DNA of 24,823 bases from Armatimonadota bacterium (GCA_026392135.1 JAPLCR010000318.1:1-24823), one strand, 5' to 3'. Shown: positions 8,126 through 14,945, numbered from the stretch's first letter. Translations and numbers: made by a program. The notes: generated from the sequence alone by a model not told the origin.

Positions 8126-9004
8126 CTAGAATTCCTGCACTATTTTTAATTTTTGTTCCGATTGGGGAGACGCCCAAACTGGAGCGAATAGTCCAGAGGC
8201 GGCGAGCGCTTCAAAAGTCGTGAACCAGAAGAGGTTCGTCCCCGTTTCGGCGAGGAGTTTCCGCAGGTTCTCCGCCCGCGTCTTGTTGACGGTGACGACG
8301 AGAGTATGAAAATCCTCGGTTCCGAAACGCTCTCTGAAGAGCCCGCTCTCTAAATACCGTTGATGATGTTCCAGCTTCTTGAGGAACTGGTTCGCGCTGG
8401 TGTGACCGAGGTCTATCTCCACAAAGTAGCTCGCATAGGCTTCTCCTTGTAGAGGCGCAAGGCGGAGGAACCCGTCTGGCTTGAAAACCTCCATGCGCCA
8501 CTCGCGCTTCCCGGTCGCGCGAATCTCGTACTCGTGCCGACACTGCAACTCTGTCAGCCAAACGTCCAGCGCAACGCCTGAGGCGGACTGAACGGCGGCG
8601 AGCGTCGTCAAGTAGAAGTCGGCTATCGCCAGCGTATGCTCTAAAAACTGAGGGGTCTGCTTGGGACAGAGTTCGCGAACAGCGCGCTCCTCCATCTCCA
8701 GCCGCCGCGCCGCCACTGGAATCCCCGCCTTGCCGAGTCCATAGACCCCTTGAGCGCCGTAAAGCGCGGCGGACGGAAAAGAGCGCGTGACGTACTGCCA
8801 GTCGAAGAGTTGCCGTAGGCGTGCATTGCAACGAGGGACGGAGCTAAAATAGAGGGTCTGTAGCTGCCCCCGCGTCATCGCCTGATGCAAGAAGAGAGTG
8901 GTGAGCAACGCCTCGTCGCGCTCTCCCAGTTGAATGCCTTGTTTCGGTTGCGCCTTGAATCTACTTCGGGCGTTTGGGGCGGTACTGTCCTTGGGGTTTG
9001 GCAT
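8126..9004 (-). CDS. replication-relaxation family protein
   Basis: About 292 residues from ATG 9004. It matches the general plan of the replication-relaxation (Replic_Relax) family. An N-terminal winged-helix segment (ERDEALLTTLFLHQAMTRGQL, then a region rich in Arg/Leu) precedes a nuclease-like core with the EVFKPDGFLRL and YFVEIDLGH signatures, where D and E...D resemble PD-(D/E)xK ligands. A C-terminal F.TL.VTVNK segment follows. The family is found on plasmids and integrative elements next to TraG/VirD4-type coupling proteins. Here its start overlaps the VirD4-like gene's end by 44 nt, so the two are translationally linked. The frame continues upstream to 9103, but those residues would lie inside the coupling-protein gene and look non-native. 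A role in mobilisation or plasmid-type replication is likely but not shown by the sequence. Confidence 0.75.
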   Translation of the reverse strand: MPNPKDSTAPNARSRFKAQPKQGIQLGERDEALLTTLFLHQAMTRGQLQTLYFSSVPRCNARLRQLFDWQYVTRSFPSAALYGAQGVYGLGKAGIPVAARRLEMEERAVRELCPKQTPQFLEHTLAIADFYLTTLAAVQSASGVALDVWLTELQCRHEYEIRATGKREWRMEVFKPDGFLRLAPLQGEAYASYFVEIDLGHTSANQFLKKLEHHQRYLESGLFRERFGTEDFHTLVVTVNKTRAENLRKLLAETGTNLFWFTTFEALAASGLFAPVWASPQSEQKLKIVQEF

Positions 9005-10448
9005 GGCGTATCTCGTAGGAGGGTTCTGGAGCCGCAGGCGGGGCATCCGACTCCGCTTCGGAACGGGCGTGACGGAGCGCGAACTCGCGTTCGAGCTCCG
9101 CATAGGGTCGAGCGTAGGAGGCGAACGATGCCGACTGTATTCCGCGAACCACGTCTGCGTCTACACGCGGGTCGGGGCAGGGAAACGTGCGAAGGCGCAG
9201 GCTCGGCTCGCCGCGCCGCACTAAGAACGCCTCCCCCACCCTCTGAGTCGTCAAAACAGAGCGGACTTCGCTCGCCTTTTCGCCAACCTCTCGCGCTAAG
9301 AGGAGCGCGTCGCCCGCGCCCGTCTGGAAGTACATCTGCGTATGGACGTTATTGAGCAACACCTCCTGAAGACGACGCGGCACCTGCGAGAGGTTCTGGT
9401 GCGAAAGGCACAATCCCAGCCCAAACCGTCGCCCCTCGGCGACGATAGACTCGAAACGGTCGCTCGCCATATTCTCGAACTCGTCTACATAGAGATGTAC
9501 CGGGATGCGCGCTTTTTCCGGCGTGTCCACCCGCGCCATTATCGCCGTCTGAAACGCGGAGAGGAACAAGCCTCCCGCGAGGTAGGCGGCGTCATGAAGG
9601 CGGTCTACGGCAAGCGAAATCAGGATGATGCGTCCCGATTCTTTATCGAGGAGGTCGCGGAAATCGAAGGACTCGCGCTGTCCAAAAGTGAGTCGCAGTA
9701 CCGGGATGGCGAGCAATGGGGTCACCTTGTTCAACACTGCAAGTTGCCACGCCTTCTGCTTATCTTCGGAAAGGTCGTCGTAACGCTCAAAGAAACTACG
9801 TACGTAGGGGTCTTTCACTCTGGAGAGCGTCTGAGCGCGAAAGCCCGGATTCGTTAGGAGCGGCTCTATCTCCAACAACGACCATCCCGCCTCCGCCAGT
9901 GCAAGAAGACAGTTCCTCAGCGTCTCTTCCAGTTGCACCCCCCAACTCTCGGACTGTTTCTTGAGGACGGCGAGCAAATGCATGGCTCTGCTGTGAAGCT
10001 CCCCTGCGCCAAGTAAAGGATTAAATCCCACGATATGCGACGCGCTACGCAGGTCAATTAACACGAGCCGTTCGCGCCACGCTTCCGGGTCGGGGTTGGC
10101 ATGGGCGATACGCAGAAGGATACGGTCTACGAGGTCGCCGCGCAAATCGAGAACACAGCAGGTATGGTTCTGCGCGATATCGGATTCCAGCAGATGGAGC
10201 AGTAAGTTGGTCTTGCCCGTTCCGGTCGCGCCTAATATGTAGAGGTGTCGCTTGCGTTCCGCTAGGGACAGCAGAACAGGCTTCTGAGGCGAATGGTTGC
10301 CAGGTCGGGTCTGTATCGGCGCGCCAAGGATAACATGGTCAGCCGGACAGTCCGCCACGGACGAATGACGTTTGGCGTGCGCGTCGTGGCGGTTGCGCGC
10401 CGCGTTGTAGGTGTTCATAAGCAGGTTTTCAATAATGCGTTTGAACAT
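8961..10448 (-). CDS. VirD4/TraG-like coupling ATPase (TraM-recognition type)
   Basis: 495 residues. Walker A GATGTGKT at 73-80, Walker B VHLYVDEFENM at 317-327, then the coupling-protein signature with AEGRRFGLGLCLSHQNL and a conserved NNVHTQMYFQ segment. These identify a type IV coupling protein or related hexameric DNA pump (TraD/TraG/VirD4). No N-terminal membrane helices are present, so it is of the soluble type or depends on a partner for anchoring; the zinc-ribbon membrane proteins just downstream are candidates. ATG 10448 lacks a clear Shine-Dalgarno, and ATG 10418 is an alternative. The gene is paired with the replication-relaxation protein. Mobilisation of DNA is the likely role; a defence or secretion role cannot be excluded. 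Confidence 0.88.
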   Translation of the reverse strand: MFKRIIENLLMNTYNAARNRHDAHAKRHSSVADCPADHVILGAPIQTRPGNHSPQKPVLLSLAERKRHLYILGATGTGKTNLLLHLLESDIAQNHTCCVLDLRGDLVDRILLRIAHANPDPEAWRERLVLIDLRSASHIVGFNPLLGAGELHSRAMHLLAVLKKQSESWGVQLEETLRNCLLALAEAGWSLLEIEPLLTNPGFRAQTLSRVKDPYVRSFFERYDDLSEDKQKAWQLAVLNKVTPLLAIPVLRLTFGQRESFDFRDLLDKESGRIILISLAVDRLHDAAYLAGGLFLSAFQTAIMARVDTPEKARIPVHLYVDEFENMASDRFESIVAEGRRFGLGLCLSHQNLSQVPRRLQEVLLNNVHTQMYFQTGAGDALLLAREVGEKASEVRSVLTTQRVGEAFLVRRGEPSLRLRTFPCPDPRVDADVVRGIQSASFASYARPYAELEREFALRHARSEAESDAPPAAPEPSYEIRHAKPQGQYRPKRPK

Positions 10449-10501
10449 AATAATCAGTCTGCGCGAAGTCGCGAATGAGATAGGAAATGCGCCCCTGGTT
10501 C

Positions 10502-10527
10502 GAGCAAGGTCACTCGATGCCTTGCTC
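10502..10527. repeat. perfect inverted repeat upstream of the coupling-protein gene (possible oriT or terminator)
   Basis: GAGCAAGG (10502-10509) and CCTTGCTC (10520-10527) form a perfect 8-bp stem with a 10-nt loop, about 55 bp upstream of the VirD4-like start. A further small palindrome CGCG-aagt-CGCG lies nearby at about 10463. No T-tract follows, so a terminator is not favoured. Position beside a coupling-protein/replication-relaxation pair makes a transfer origin conceivable (inference only). The rest of 10449-10634 holds no convincing gene. Confidence 0.45.
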
Positions 10528-10634
10528 TAGCCGAATTGTGTCTACCTCAGGGCGAGCACCTGCGTCAAACAGACCGCTGAGTAGAGCCGCCTTACCGTGT
10601 TTCGCCCTTTCTCGCTGTATCTCGCACGCCTCGC

Positions 10635-10663
10635 TTGACATCCATTCAACACAACGATATGCT
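10635..10663 (+). promoter_or_regulatory. sigma70-type promoter for the DUF6932-like gene, possibly leaderless
   Basis: Perfect -35 TTGACA (10635-10640), a 17-bp spacer and -10 TATGCT (10658-10663). Transcription would start near 10670, only a couple of bases before ATG 10672, so the mRNA would be leaderless or nearly so. No Shine-Dalgarno precedes that ATG, in agreement. Confidence 0.6.
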
Positions 10664-10671
10664 TGTGTTAT

Positions 10672-11116
10672 ATGAAAGAGCTTCCTCCCTTTACAATGCA
10701 CGGTTACTTGCCGGGAGGCGTTCATGCCGTCACCTGGGAAACCCTCGTACAGAGATTTGGCTTCACCGCGAGGCGACAACGCTTACTGCAAGGACTACGG
10801 CTCTCGCTGGACCCGCTTACAACGCGCTGGTTGTAAGCGGGTCTACGTGGATGGCAGTTTCGCCACCGCTAAGCCTGAACCCGGAGACTTTGATGCCTGT
10901 TGGGATATTACGGACGTGACCCCTGAGACGTTTGAGCCAGCCTTACTCGATTTTACGCAAGGACGCGCCGCTCATAAGCGCCGCTATGGGGGCGAACTCT
11001 TCCCAGCGCAACTTCCGGAAGGAGAGAGCGGGCGGGCCTTTCTGGACTTCTTCCAGACCGACAAAACGACGGGACATCGAAAAGGAATTCTACTTCTTGA
11101 CCTGACAGGTCTCTAA
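10672..11116 (+). pseudogene. DUF6932-like (nucleotidyltransferase-fold-like) protein with a frameshift
   Basis: Two overlapping frames together make one gene. Frame one starts at ATG 10672 (MKELPPFTMHGYLPGGVHAV..) and stops at TAA 10834-10836. Frame two carries the continuation RAGCKRVYVDGSFATAKPEPGDFD, with the YVDGSF.T.K..PGD.D pattern of DUF6932-like proteins and a GELFPA...FLDFFQ C-terminal half, to TAA at 11116. A one-base insertion near 10820-10835 explains the break. The repaired length, about 147 residues, is what I would expect for the family. The GSF...D.D pattern resembles a minimal nucleotidyltransferase. In related genomes such a gene is usually followed by an Xre-type HTH gene, as here, which suggests a toxin-antitoxin-like pair (inference from recalled family context). 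A start at ATG 10724 would drop the conserved N-terminus. Confidence 0.65.
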
Positions 11117-11143
11117 ACCCGCTCTATGATAGAGGAACATTCT

Positions 11144-11451
11144 ATGATATCCAATGAATACCAGCGCCGCCTGTCCCTCGCGCAGGCGCATAAATTTGAA
11201 CAGGCTCTCGGCAATCTGGACATCCTCTCTGCGCCAGACGGGGTGCATCCCCTGCTACGGCAGGCGGAGAGAGCGGCGCTTGAGAGCCAACTCGAAACAT
11301 TACGGCACGACATCCGCGAATACGACGCGTTAAGCGCGGGCGAATCGAAGGAGTTTTCTATTGACTCCCTTGACGAACAAATTGGAAGCGTCTCGCCAAT
11401 GTCGCGCGTGCGTTGGGAGTCGAAGTTCACCAGAAGGTGAGCGTCAAGTAA
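11144..11451 (+). pseudogene. Xre-family partner protein that has lost its HTH domain
   Basis: The N-terminal part (MISNEYQRRLSLAQAHKFEQ..., helical, with an HPLLRQAE segment and a LRHDIREYDAL segment) matches the helical N-terminus of Xre regulators that follow DUF6932-like genes. ATG 11144 has AGAGGAA 6 nt upstream, better placed than ATG 11126. After SIDSLDE the frame runs to a TGA at 11440 with unnatural sequence. The frame that is +2 nt relative to it reads TNWKRLANVARALGVEVHQK and ends at TAA 11449-11451. That is a typical end of such HTH proteins (RL..VA.ALGV.V). So about 40-50 residues containing the HTH were deleted, with a frame change. The protein as encoded (about 98 residues) probably cannot bind DNA. 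Confidence 0.55.
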
Positions 11452-11513
11452 ACCCGGAGCGCCCTCAATAGCCAGCGAGTCGAGATATGCGAACCCCGAT
11501 TCCAGCGACGGCT

Positions 11514-12068
11514 TCACTCGGGATGTTGTCGCGCCGCCTCTTGTAATTTCCGCACTAGGGTTTGCGTGGAGGGGCTCGCAGGAGTTGCGACATAGAGTTC
11601 CAACCCGGGCGCGAGGGTAACGCGCTGACCAGATTCGCGAGGACGGACAGCCTCTTGCCTCCGGTTCGACGGAGTCGGCGCGGAGGTTGGGGAGACCGGG
11701 TTAGAGACGGCGCGACGCGAATTTAAGAGGCGACGGTTCTCTAAGATACGCGCTATCTCTCTACAACGCGCGTTGGTTTTGCTTTCGGCTTGCGCCTCAG
11801 TAAGAAGCGGTTCCTCGCCAATTAACGCCAACACCTCTGTATGGCTGAGGTCTTCCACATAGTTGACTATCGTGTTCAACGGCAGAAACGCTTCCTTGAG
11901 GCGCACAACCAGTTTCAGCCTGTGCAGATGCTCCTCGGTGTAGAGCGCGGACTTCCTGCGCATATCTGGTGGAGGGAGCAACCCGGCCGTCGTATAGTAA
12001 CGGATGGTAGGGGCTTTGAGCCCCGTTGCGGCTACTAACTCAGTCAACGTATACAGCATACTGTTCAC
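11514..12068 (-). CDS. MerR-family transcriptional regulator
   Basis: About 184 residues. The N-terminal MerR winged-helix motif reads TLTELVAATGLKAPTIRYYT then AGLLPPP, with YTEEHLHRLKLVVRL as the second helix pair. A Pro/Ser-rich linker follows, and a C-terminal tail contains LAPGLELYV. A similar 'LAPGVELHV' tail occurs in a MerR subgroup I recall from Chloroflexota/Armatimonadota-type genomes. Start: GTG 12068, with AAGGAGA just upstream; ATG 12059 is possible. The frame is open further upstream to 12212, but those residues do not resemble the family. The next minus-strand gene upstream is a 7TM sensor, more than 260 bp away, so it is probably independently transcribed. Confidence 0.8.
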   Translation of the reverse strand: MNSMLYTLTELVAATGLKAPTIRYYTTAGLLPPPDMRRKSALYTEEHLHRLKLVVRLKEAFLPLNTIVNYVEDLSHTEVLALIGEEPLLTEAQAESKTNARCREIARILENRRLLNSRRAVSNPVSPTSAPTPSNRRQEAVRPRESGQRVTLAPGLELYVATPASPSTQTLVRKLQEAARQHPE

Positions 12069-12333
12069 ATCGTCTCCTTCAACGCCTCTAATAGCGTACA
12101 TAAGCCAATCCCCTTGCACGCCACTCTCACTCATGTTCTGTGAGATTACCTCAACGTCCCCGTTAATAGCAACAGGCGTCAGGTTTTCGCAGAAAATAAT
12201 TACGAAACTCACTCCCTTGATATCGTTTCCATAAGAAGGCGTACTCTTTGCGGGAGGTTGTATTACAACACAGAAGGCTTTTGACCACGCTCCCTCGTTC
12301 GAGACAGATTATTCTCGTCATGGGTGTATGGAA

Positions 12334-13260
12334 CTATCCTTTGCTAAAATGACGATGTCTCTGTTTACGAGAGAGGAGTTGGTCTGCAAGTTCCTCCAAC
12401 CACGCCCTCACAGGCTCATGGGTGAAGGCGTTTACGATGAGGGCGATGGTGGTCGCCGCGACCTGGCGTTCTGTAGGGTCTCCCAGAGGTAGCAAGTGCG
12501 TGAGGAACTCTATCGCCACCTGATATAGTTCCAGCGTGAAGGCGATAAGAATAGTGAAAACGAAAGTCGCTCTCAGGATAACGCGAATGTTGAAGAGATG
12601 GTGGGCTACGGAGGTATACGCTATCATGGCGAGCAGGAAGATGGTGGAGAGCGTTCCCGCATTTATGAATCGGAAGTCGTGATAGAAGTAGGGCAGAACG
12701 ATATTCGCCGTTATGCCGACCACTCCTGTCACCAGAACGCCAAAGCCGACTAATCGAAGTTGAACTCTGGTCTCGGAAGGCAGTTGAGATGGAGGTCGAA
12801 AGGCGACTCTCAGAGCGGCGATAACAAAACCGACGATGTGAAGCAGGTACAGGGGAAACAGCCACCCATACGTTGTAATATGTTCTCCCGTCGCCAGAAC
12901 TATCTCCGATTTGTCCACCAGTCCTGTGAAGAGGGAGAGAAGTATGAGAACGCCACTTTCCAACCATATCCACGCCGCGCCTTTGAAGGGACGTTTCGCC
13001 AGCATACAGACAAAAAGATAGACGGCAGGCACAATGAGAGCCGCTGTAGCGAAGTTTACCCGCCCCCAGTTGAGTAGAGCGGGGTTTACCGTCTGAACGT
13101 TGTAGACAAAGAGACTGCCTACCCAGCCGAAGAAGGAGAGAGCGAGTAGCGCATACGACGAATTAAGGCGCGAAAAAGGGTCTCTGGAGAAGATGTAGAG
13201 CGCAGAGCCAAACAGAAAGGCGAGACAGAGGAGGTAGAGCGAGGCGACAACAAGGGACAT
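12334..13260 (-). CDS. seven-transmembrane sensor domain protein (histidine-kinase N-terminal 7TM type) without kinase
   Basis: 308 residues with about seven to eight hydrophobic helices between residues 1 and 275, and short loops. The layout and motifs such as WGRVNFATAALIVPAVYLF fit the 7TM sensor region found at the N-terminus of many bacterial histidine kinases. After the helices there is only a short Arg/His tail (AWLEELADQLLSRKQRHRH), and no DHp or ATPase domain follows before the stop. It is either a stand-alone sensor or membrane protein, or a kinase cut short after the membrane part. No Shine-Dalgarno is visible before ATG 13260. A MerR regulator lies downstream and a GNAT-like gene upstream on the same strand. 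Confidence 0.65.
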   Translation of the reverse strand: MSLVVASLYLLCLAFLFGSALYIFSRDPFSRLNSSYALLALSFFGWVGSLFVYNVQTVNPALLNWGRVNFATAALIVPAVYLFVCMLAKRPFKGAAWIWLESGVLILLSLFTGLVDKSEIVLATGEHITTYGWLFPLYLLHIVGFVIAALRVAFRPPSQLPSETRVQLRLVGFGVLVTGVVGITANIVLPYFYHDFRFINAGTLSTIFLLAMIAYTSVAHHLFNIRVILRATFVFTILIAFTLELYQVAIEFLTHLLPLGDPTERQVAATTIALIVNAFTHEPVRAWLEELADQLLSRKQRHRHFSKG

Positions 13261-13344
13261 AGGAGGCAGGTTAGGGTGTCATAACCATTGCGATTCTAGC
13301 CTCTATTTTGCCAGAGGGAATACGAAATGGCAAGCGGTAGCCGT

Positions 13345-13944
13345 TTACGCTACCCGGTAGGCTTGGCAGACCAGTTCTCGGTACACCGAAGAGCGAATGG
13401 CTCTCGCCAGAATAGAACCTGCGAACTCCAAGACTTGCATTTGACAGAGGTAGCATTCTTCTCCCCAGTGCATCCTCAACTCTCCAATGACTCTGAGGGG
13501 CCAGCCAATCCGCCGATAGAGTTTGAGCATGGGAGGCGTACACTCCAGTAGTACCACCTCCATCTTCTGAGCGACGCAGTATCTCCACATCTCGACACAG
13601 AGAGACCAGAACAGCCCCTCACGCCCTCGATACTCGGCTCCGAGCGCCAGAATGGTGATATGAGCCGTTTGGGAAGGGTTGGGGAGTTCTAGGTCAGCCC
13701 AGACGCGGTGACAGGGGAACCTTCCAGCGCTATCTGGCAGAACGATTTGTAATCCTCCCGCTAACTCCCCTCTATCGATGGTTCCAAAGTGAAGCGAGTT
13801 AGAGGGACACTGAGCAAGCCACTCTCCGGGTTGCCATCCCAACTCGTCAGCGACCTCTTGGAAGAGCGCAAGGAGAGTTTTTACCTCCCCAGCCTCAGTC
13901 AGAAGAGCGATTTCGCTTGTGCCCTGCGTATGTATCGTTTCCAT
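13345..13944 (-). CDS. GNAT-like acyltransferase (N-acyl amino acid synthase/autoinducer-synthase-like fold)
   Basis: About 199 residues. Centre and C-terminus: HITILALGAEYRGREGLFWSL (acyl-CoA pantetheine-binding region) then a helix (CVEMWRYCVAQKMEVVLLECTP), followed by LYRRIGWPLRVIGE and HWGEECYLCQM. This layout suits GNAT enzymes of the FeeM/PEP-CTERM-associated acyltransferase type, which acylate amino acids or small molecules; the substrate cannot be deduced. ATG 13944 is chosen because AGGAG lies 8 nt upstream. The in-frame ATG 13962 overlaps that site. Upstream is a candidate TATACT -10 box (complement of 13979-13984) with a palindrome shared with the divergent Xre gene, so local repression is plausible. 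Confidence 0.7.
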   Translation of the reverse strand: METIHTQGTSEIALLTEAGEVKTLLALFQEVADELGWQPGEWLAQCPSNSLHFGTIDRGELAGGLQIVLPDSAGRFPCHRVWADLELPNPSQTAHITILALGAEYRGREGLFWSLCVEMWRYCVAQKMEVVLLECTPPMLKLYRRIGWPLRVIGELRMHWGEECYLCQMQVLEFAGSILARAIRSSVYRELVCQAYRVA

Positions 13945-13978
13945 CTTCGTTTCTCCTCTCAACCTTTGTGTGACCTAT

Positions 13979-14013
13979 AGTATACCCCGTATGCGCGTAT
14001 ATAAGTGCATACG
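13979..14013. promoter_or_regulatory. divergent intergenic operator/promoter: inverted repeat CGTATGC...GCATACG
   Basis: CGTATGC (13988-13994) and GCATACG (14007-14013) are perfect arms separated by 12 bp. They lie between the minus-strand GNAT-like gene and the plus-strand Xre gene. A TATACT (-10 for the minus strand, complement of 13979-13984) sits right beside the left arm, with no good -35. The layout suggests an operator for the adjacent Xre protein; the arm spacing (19 bp centre to centre) fits a dimer binding near two turns. Inference from position and symmetry. Confidence 0.5.
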
Positions 14014-14067
14014 TTTCTGCCTTGTCTGCGATAATGAGGAACTTTTGGATTAGGCAGGTATTCCCTC

Positions 14068-14349
14068 ATGGCTCGTGGCGCTCCCCGATTGCGGACTTCC
14101 GATGGCAAGGTAAATCAGATTGGTTCTCGTGTGCGACAGAGACGGACAGAGTTGAAACTGACTCAAGACGCTCTGTGCGCTCGGTTAGCTCTTGCTACTG
14201 ACGGAGCATGGAACGCTGACCGAATGGAAATCTATCGCATTGAAATAGGAACTCGTATTGTCTCCGATTTAGAACTATTGGCGTTAAGCCGCGCCTTGAA
14301 ATGCGCCCCCTATTGGCTCCTATTAGGAGAGGAATCTTCCTCTGCGTAA
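14068..14349 (+). CDS. Xre-family helix-turn-helix regulator
   Basis: 93 residues, a single HTH_XRE domain at about 18-85: VRQRRTELKLTQDALCARLA (helices 1-2), then RMEIYRIEIGTRIVSDLELLA and a terminal APYWLLLGE. ATG 14068 follows a weak AGGCAGG. The gene is divergent from the GNAT-like gene across a symmetric repeat, and is followed by a second, different Xre gene. Together they occupy the place of a lysogeny-type control region at the edge of an integrative element (inference). Confidence 0.82.
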   Translation: MARGAPRLRTSDGKVNQIGSRVRQRRTELKLTQDALCARLALATDGAWNADRMEIYRIEIGTRIVSDLELLALSRALKCAPYWLLLGEESSSA

Positions 14350-14405
14350 TTTCTCCTAGCCCCCTCACTGACCGAGGTTCTTCTAAGAATCCTCTGGCTT
14401 GGCAG

Positions 14406-14442
14406 AACTAGAGAAATTATGTCTAGTTATTCTAATTTAGAA
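14406..14442. promoter_or_regulatory. two palindromes upstream of the second Xre gene
   Basis: AACTAGA (14406-14412) and TCTAGTT (14422-14428) are perfect arms with a 9-bp spacer. Right after them, TTCTAA-T-TTAGAA (14430-14442) is a second perfect palindrome. A/T-rich TATTATAC just beyond (about 14455-14462) could be a -10 region. Probable operator/promoter for the Xre gene starting at 14500. Confidence 0.5.
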
Positions 14443-14499
14443 AACTGATGTTTGTATTATACCATAGGCTCAACCAAAGACGAAGCAGGTGAGCCTTCC

Positions 14500-14748
14500 T
14501 TGAGAAAATCCACTTTTACGCCGGAATATGATGTCTTCTGCCGTCTCCTCCGCCAAATCCGCGAAGAAATGGGCGTCAGTCAAAACCAACTTGCGAAGCG
14601 TTTGGAGGTTCCGCAGGGCTGGTTAAGTAAGTGTGAGAACGGTCAACGCCGAATGGATGTGCTGGAGCTATGGACAATTTGTGAGGAGTTGGGAGTCGCT
14701 CCGGAGCAGTTTATGGCGCGTTTGCGCCAAGTTCTGAGCGAGATGTAG
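14500..14748 (+). CDS. second Xre-family helix-turn-helix regulator
   Basis: About 82 residues from TTG 14500, which has AGGTGAG 6 nt upstream. The frame reaches back to a TTG at 14452 that would add 16 unlikely residues. HTH_XRE pattern: LLRQIREEMGVSQNQLAKRL, then VPQGWLSKCENGQRRMDVLEL and a final EELGVAPEQFMARL. It differs from the 14068-14349 protein, so they are not recent duplicates. Two palindromes precede it, suggesting autoregulation. It is the last plus-strand gene before the CRISPR remnant and the minus-strand WYL gene. Confidence 0.8.
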   Translation: MRKSTFTPEYDVFCRLLRQIREEMGVSQNQLAKRLEVPQGWLSKCENGQRRMDVLELWTICEELGVAPEQFMARLRQVLSEM

Positions 14749-14847
14749 AGCATATCTCATATTGTGGCAGAAGGCGGTGGAGTGTGGAAGGTATAAGTGG
14801 CAATGTAAAGGGTGTGAGTAGGCGGTATGAATGGGAGGGGGCAACGA

Positions 14848-14945
14848 GTTTCAATTCCACACTGGTTCGATTAAAAGCTCCGATACGGACGCGAACCTCT
14901 CCGTATGGCATCTGCGTTTCAATTCCACATTGGTTCGATTAAAAG
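14848..14945 (-). CRISPR. minimal CRISPR array: two 30-bp repeats and one 38-bp spacer
   Basis: The repeats at 14848-14877 and 14916-14945 differ at one position (C or T at repeat position 15). The spacer is 14878-14915. On the minus strand each repeat ends with ATTGAAAC, the classic crRNA 5' handle of type I/III systems, so the array reads on the minus strand, downstream of the WYL gene. The spacer contains its own 7-bp inverted repeat (ATACGGA at 14883-14889, TCCGTAT at 14900-14906). No cas gene and no leader are visible. The right-hand repeat overlaps the last codons and stop codon of the WYL gene. Two repeats alone are weak evidence, but length, handle and spacer size all fit. Confidence 0.75.

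Noticed and set aside
9342..9857. 171-codon plus-strand frame inside the VirD4-like gene
   Set aside because: It is the antisense shadow of a gene with clear Walker motifs.
10470..10530. GGTTCGAGC, reminiscent of a tRNA T-loop
   Set aside because: No matching T-stem, acceptor stem or anticodon arm can be built around it.
10510..10641. 43-codon minus-strand frame (MSSEACEIQRERAK...) in the gap before the DUF6932-like gene
   Set aside because: Its start overlaps the plus-strand promoter, it has no ribosome-binding site, and its stop lies inside the inverted repeat. It might be a tiny gene but there is too little support.
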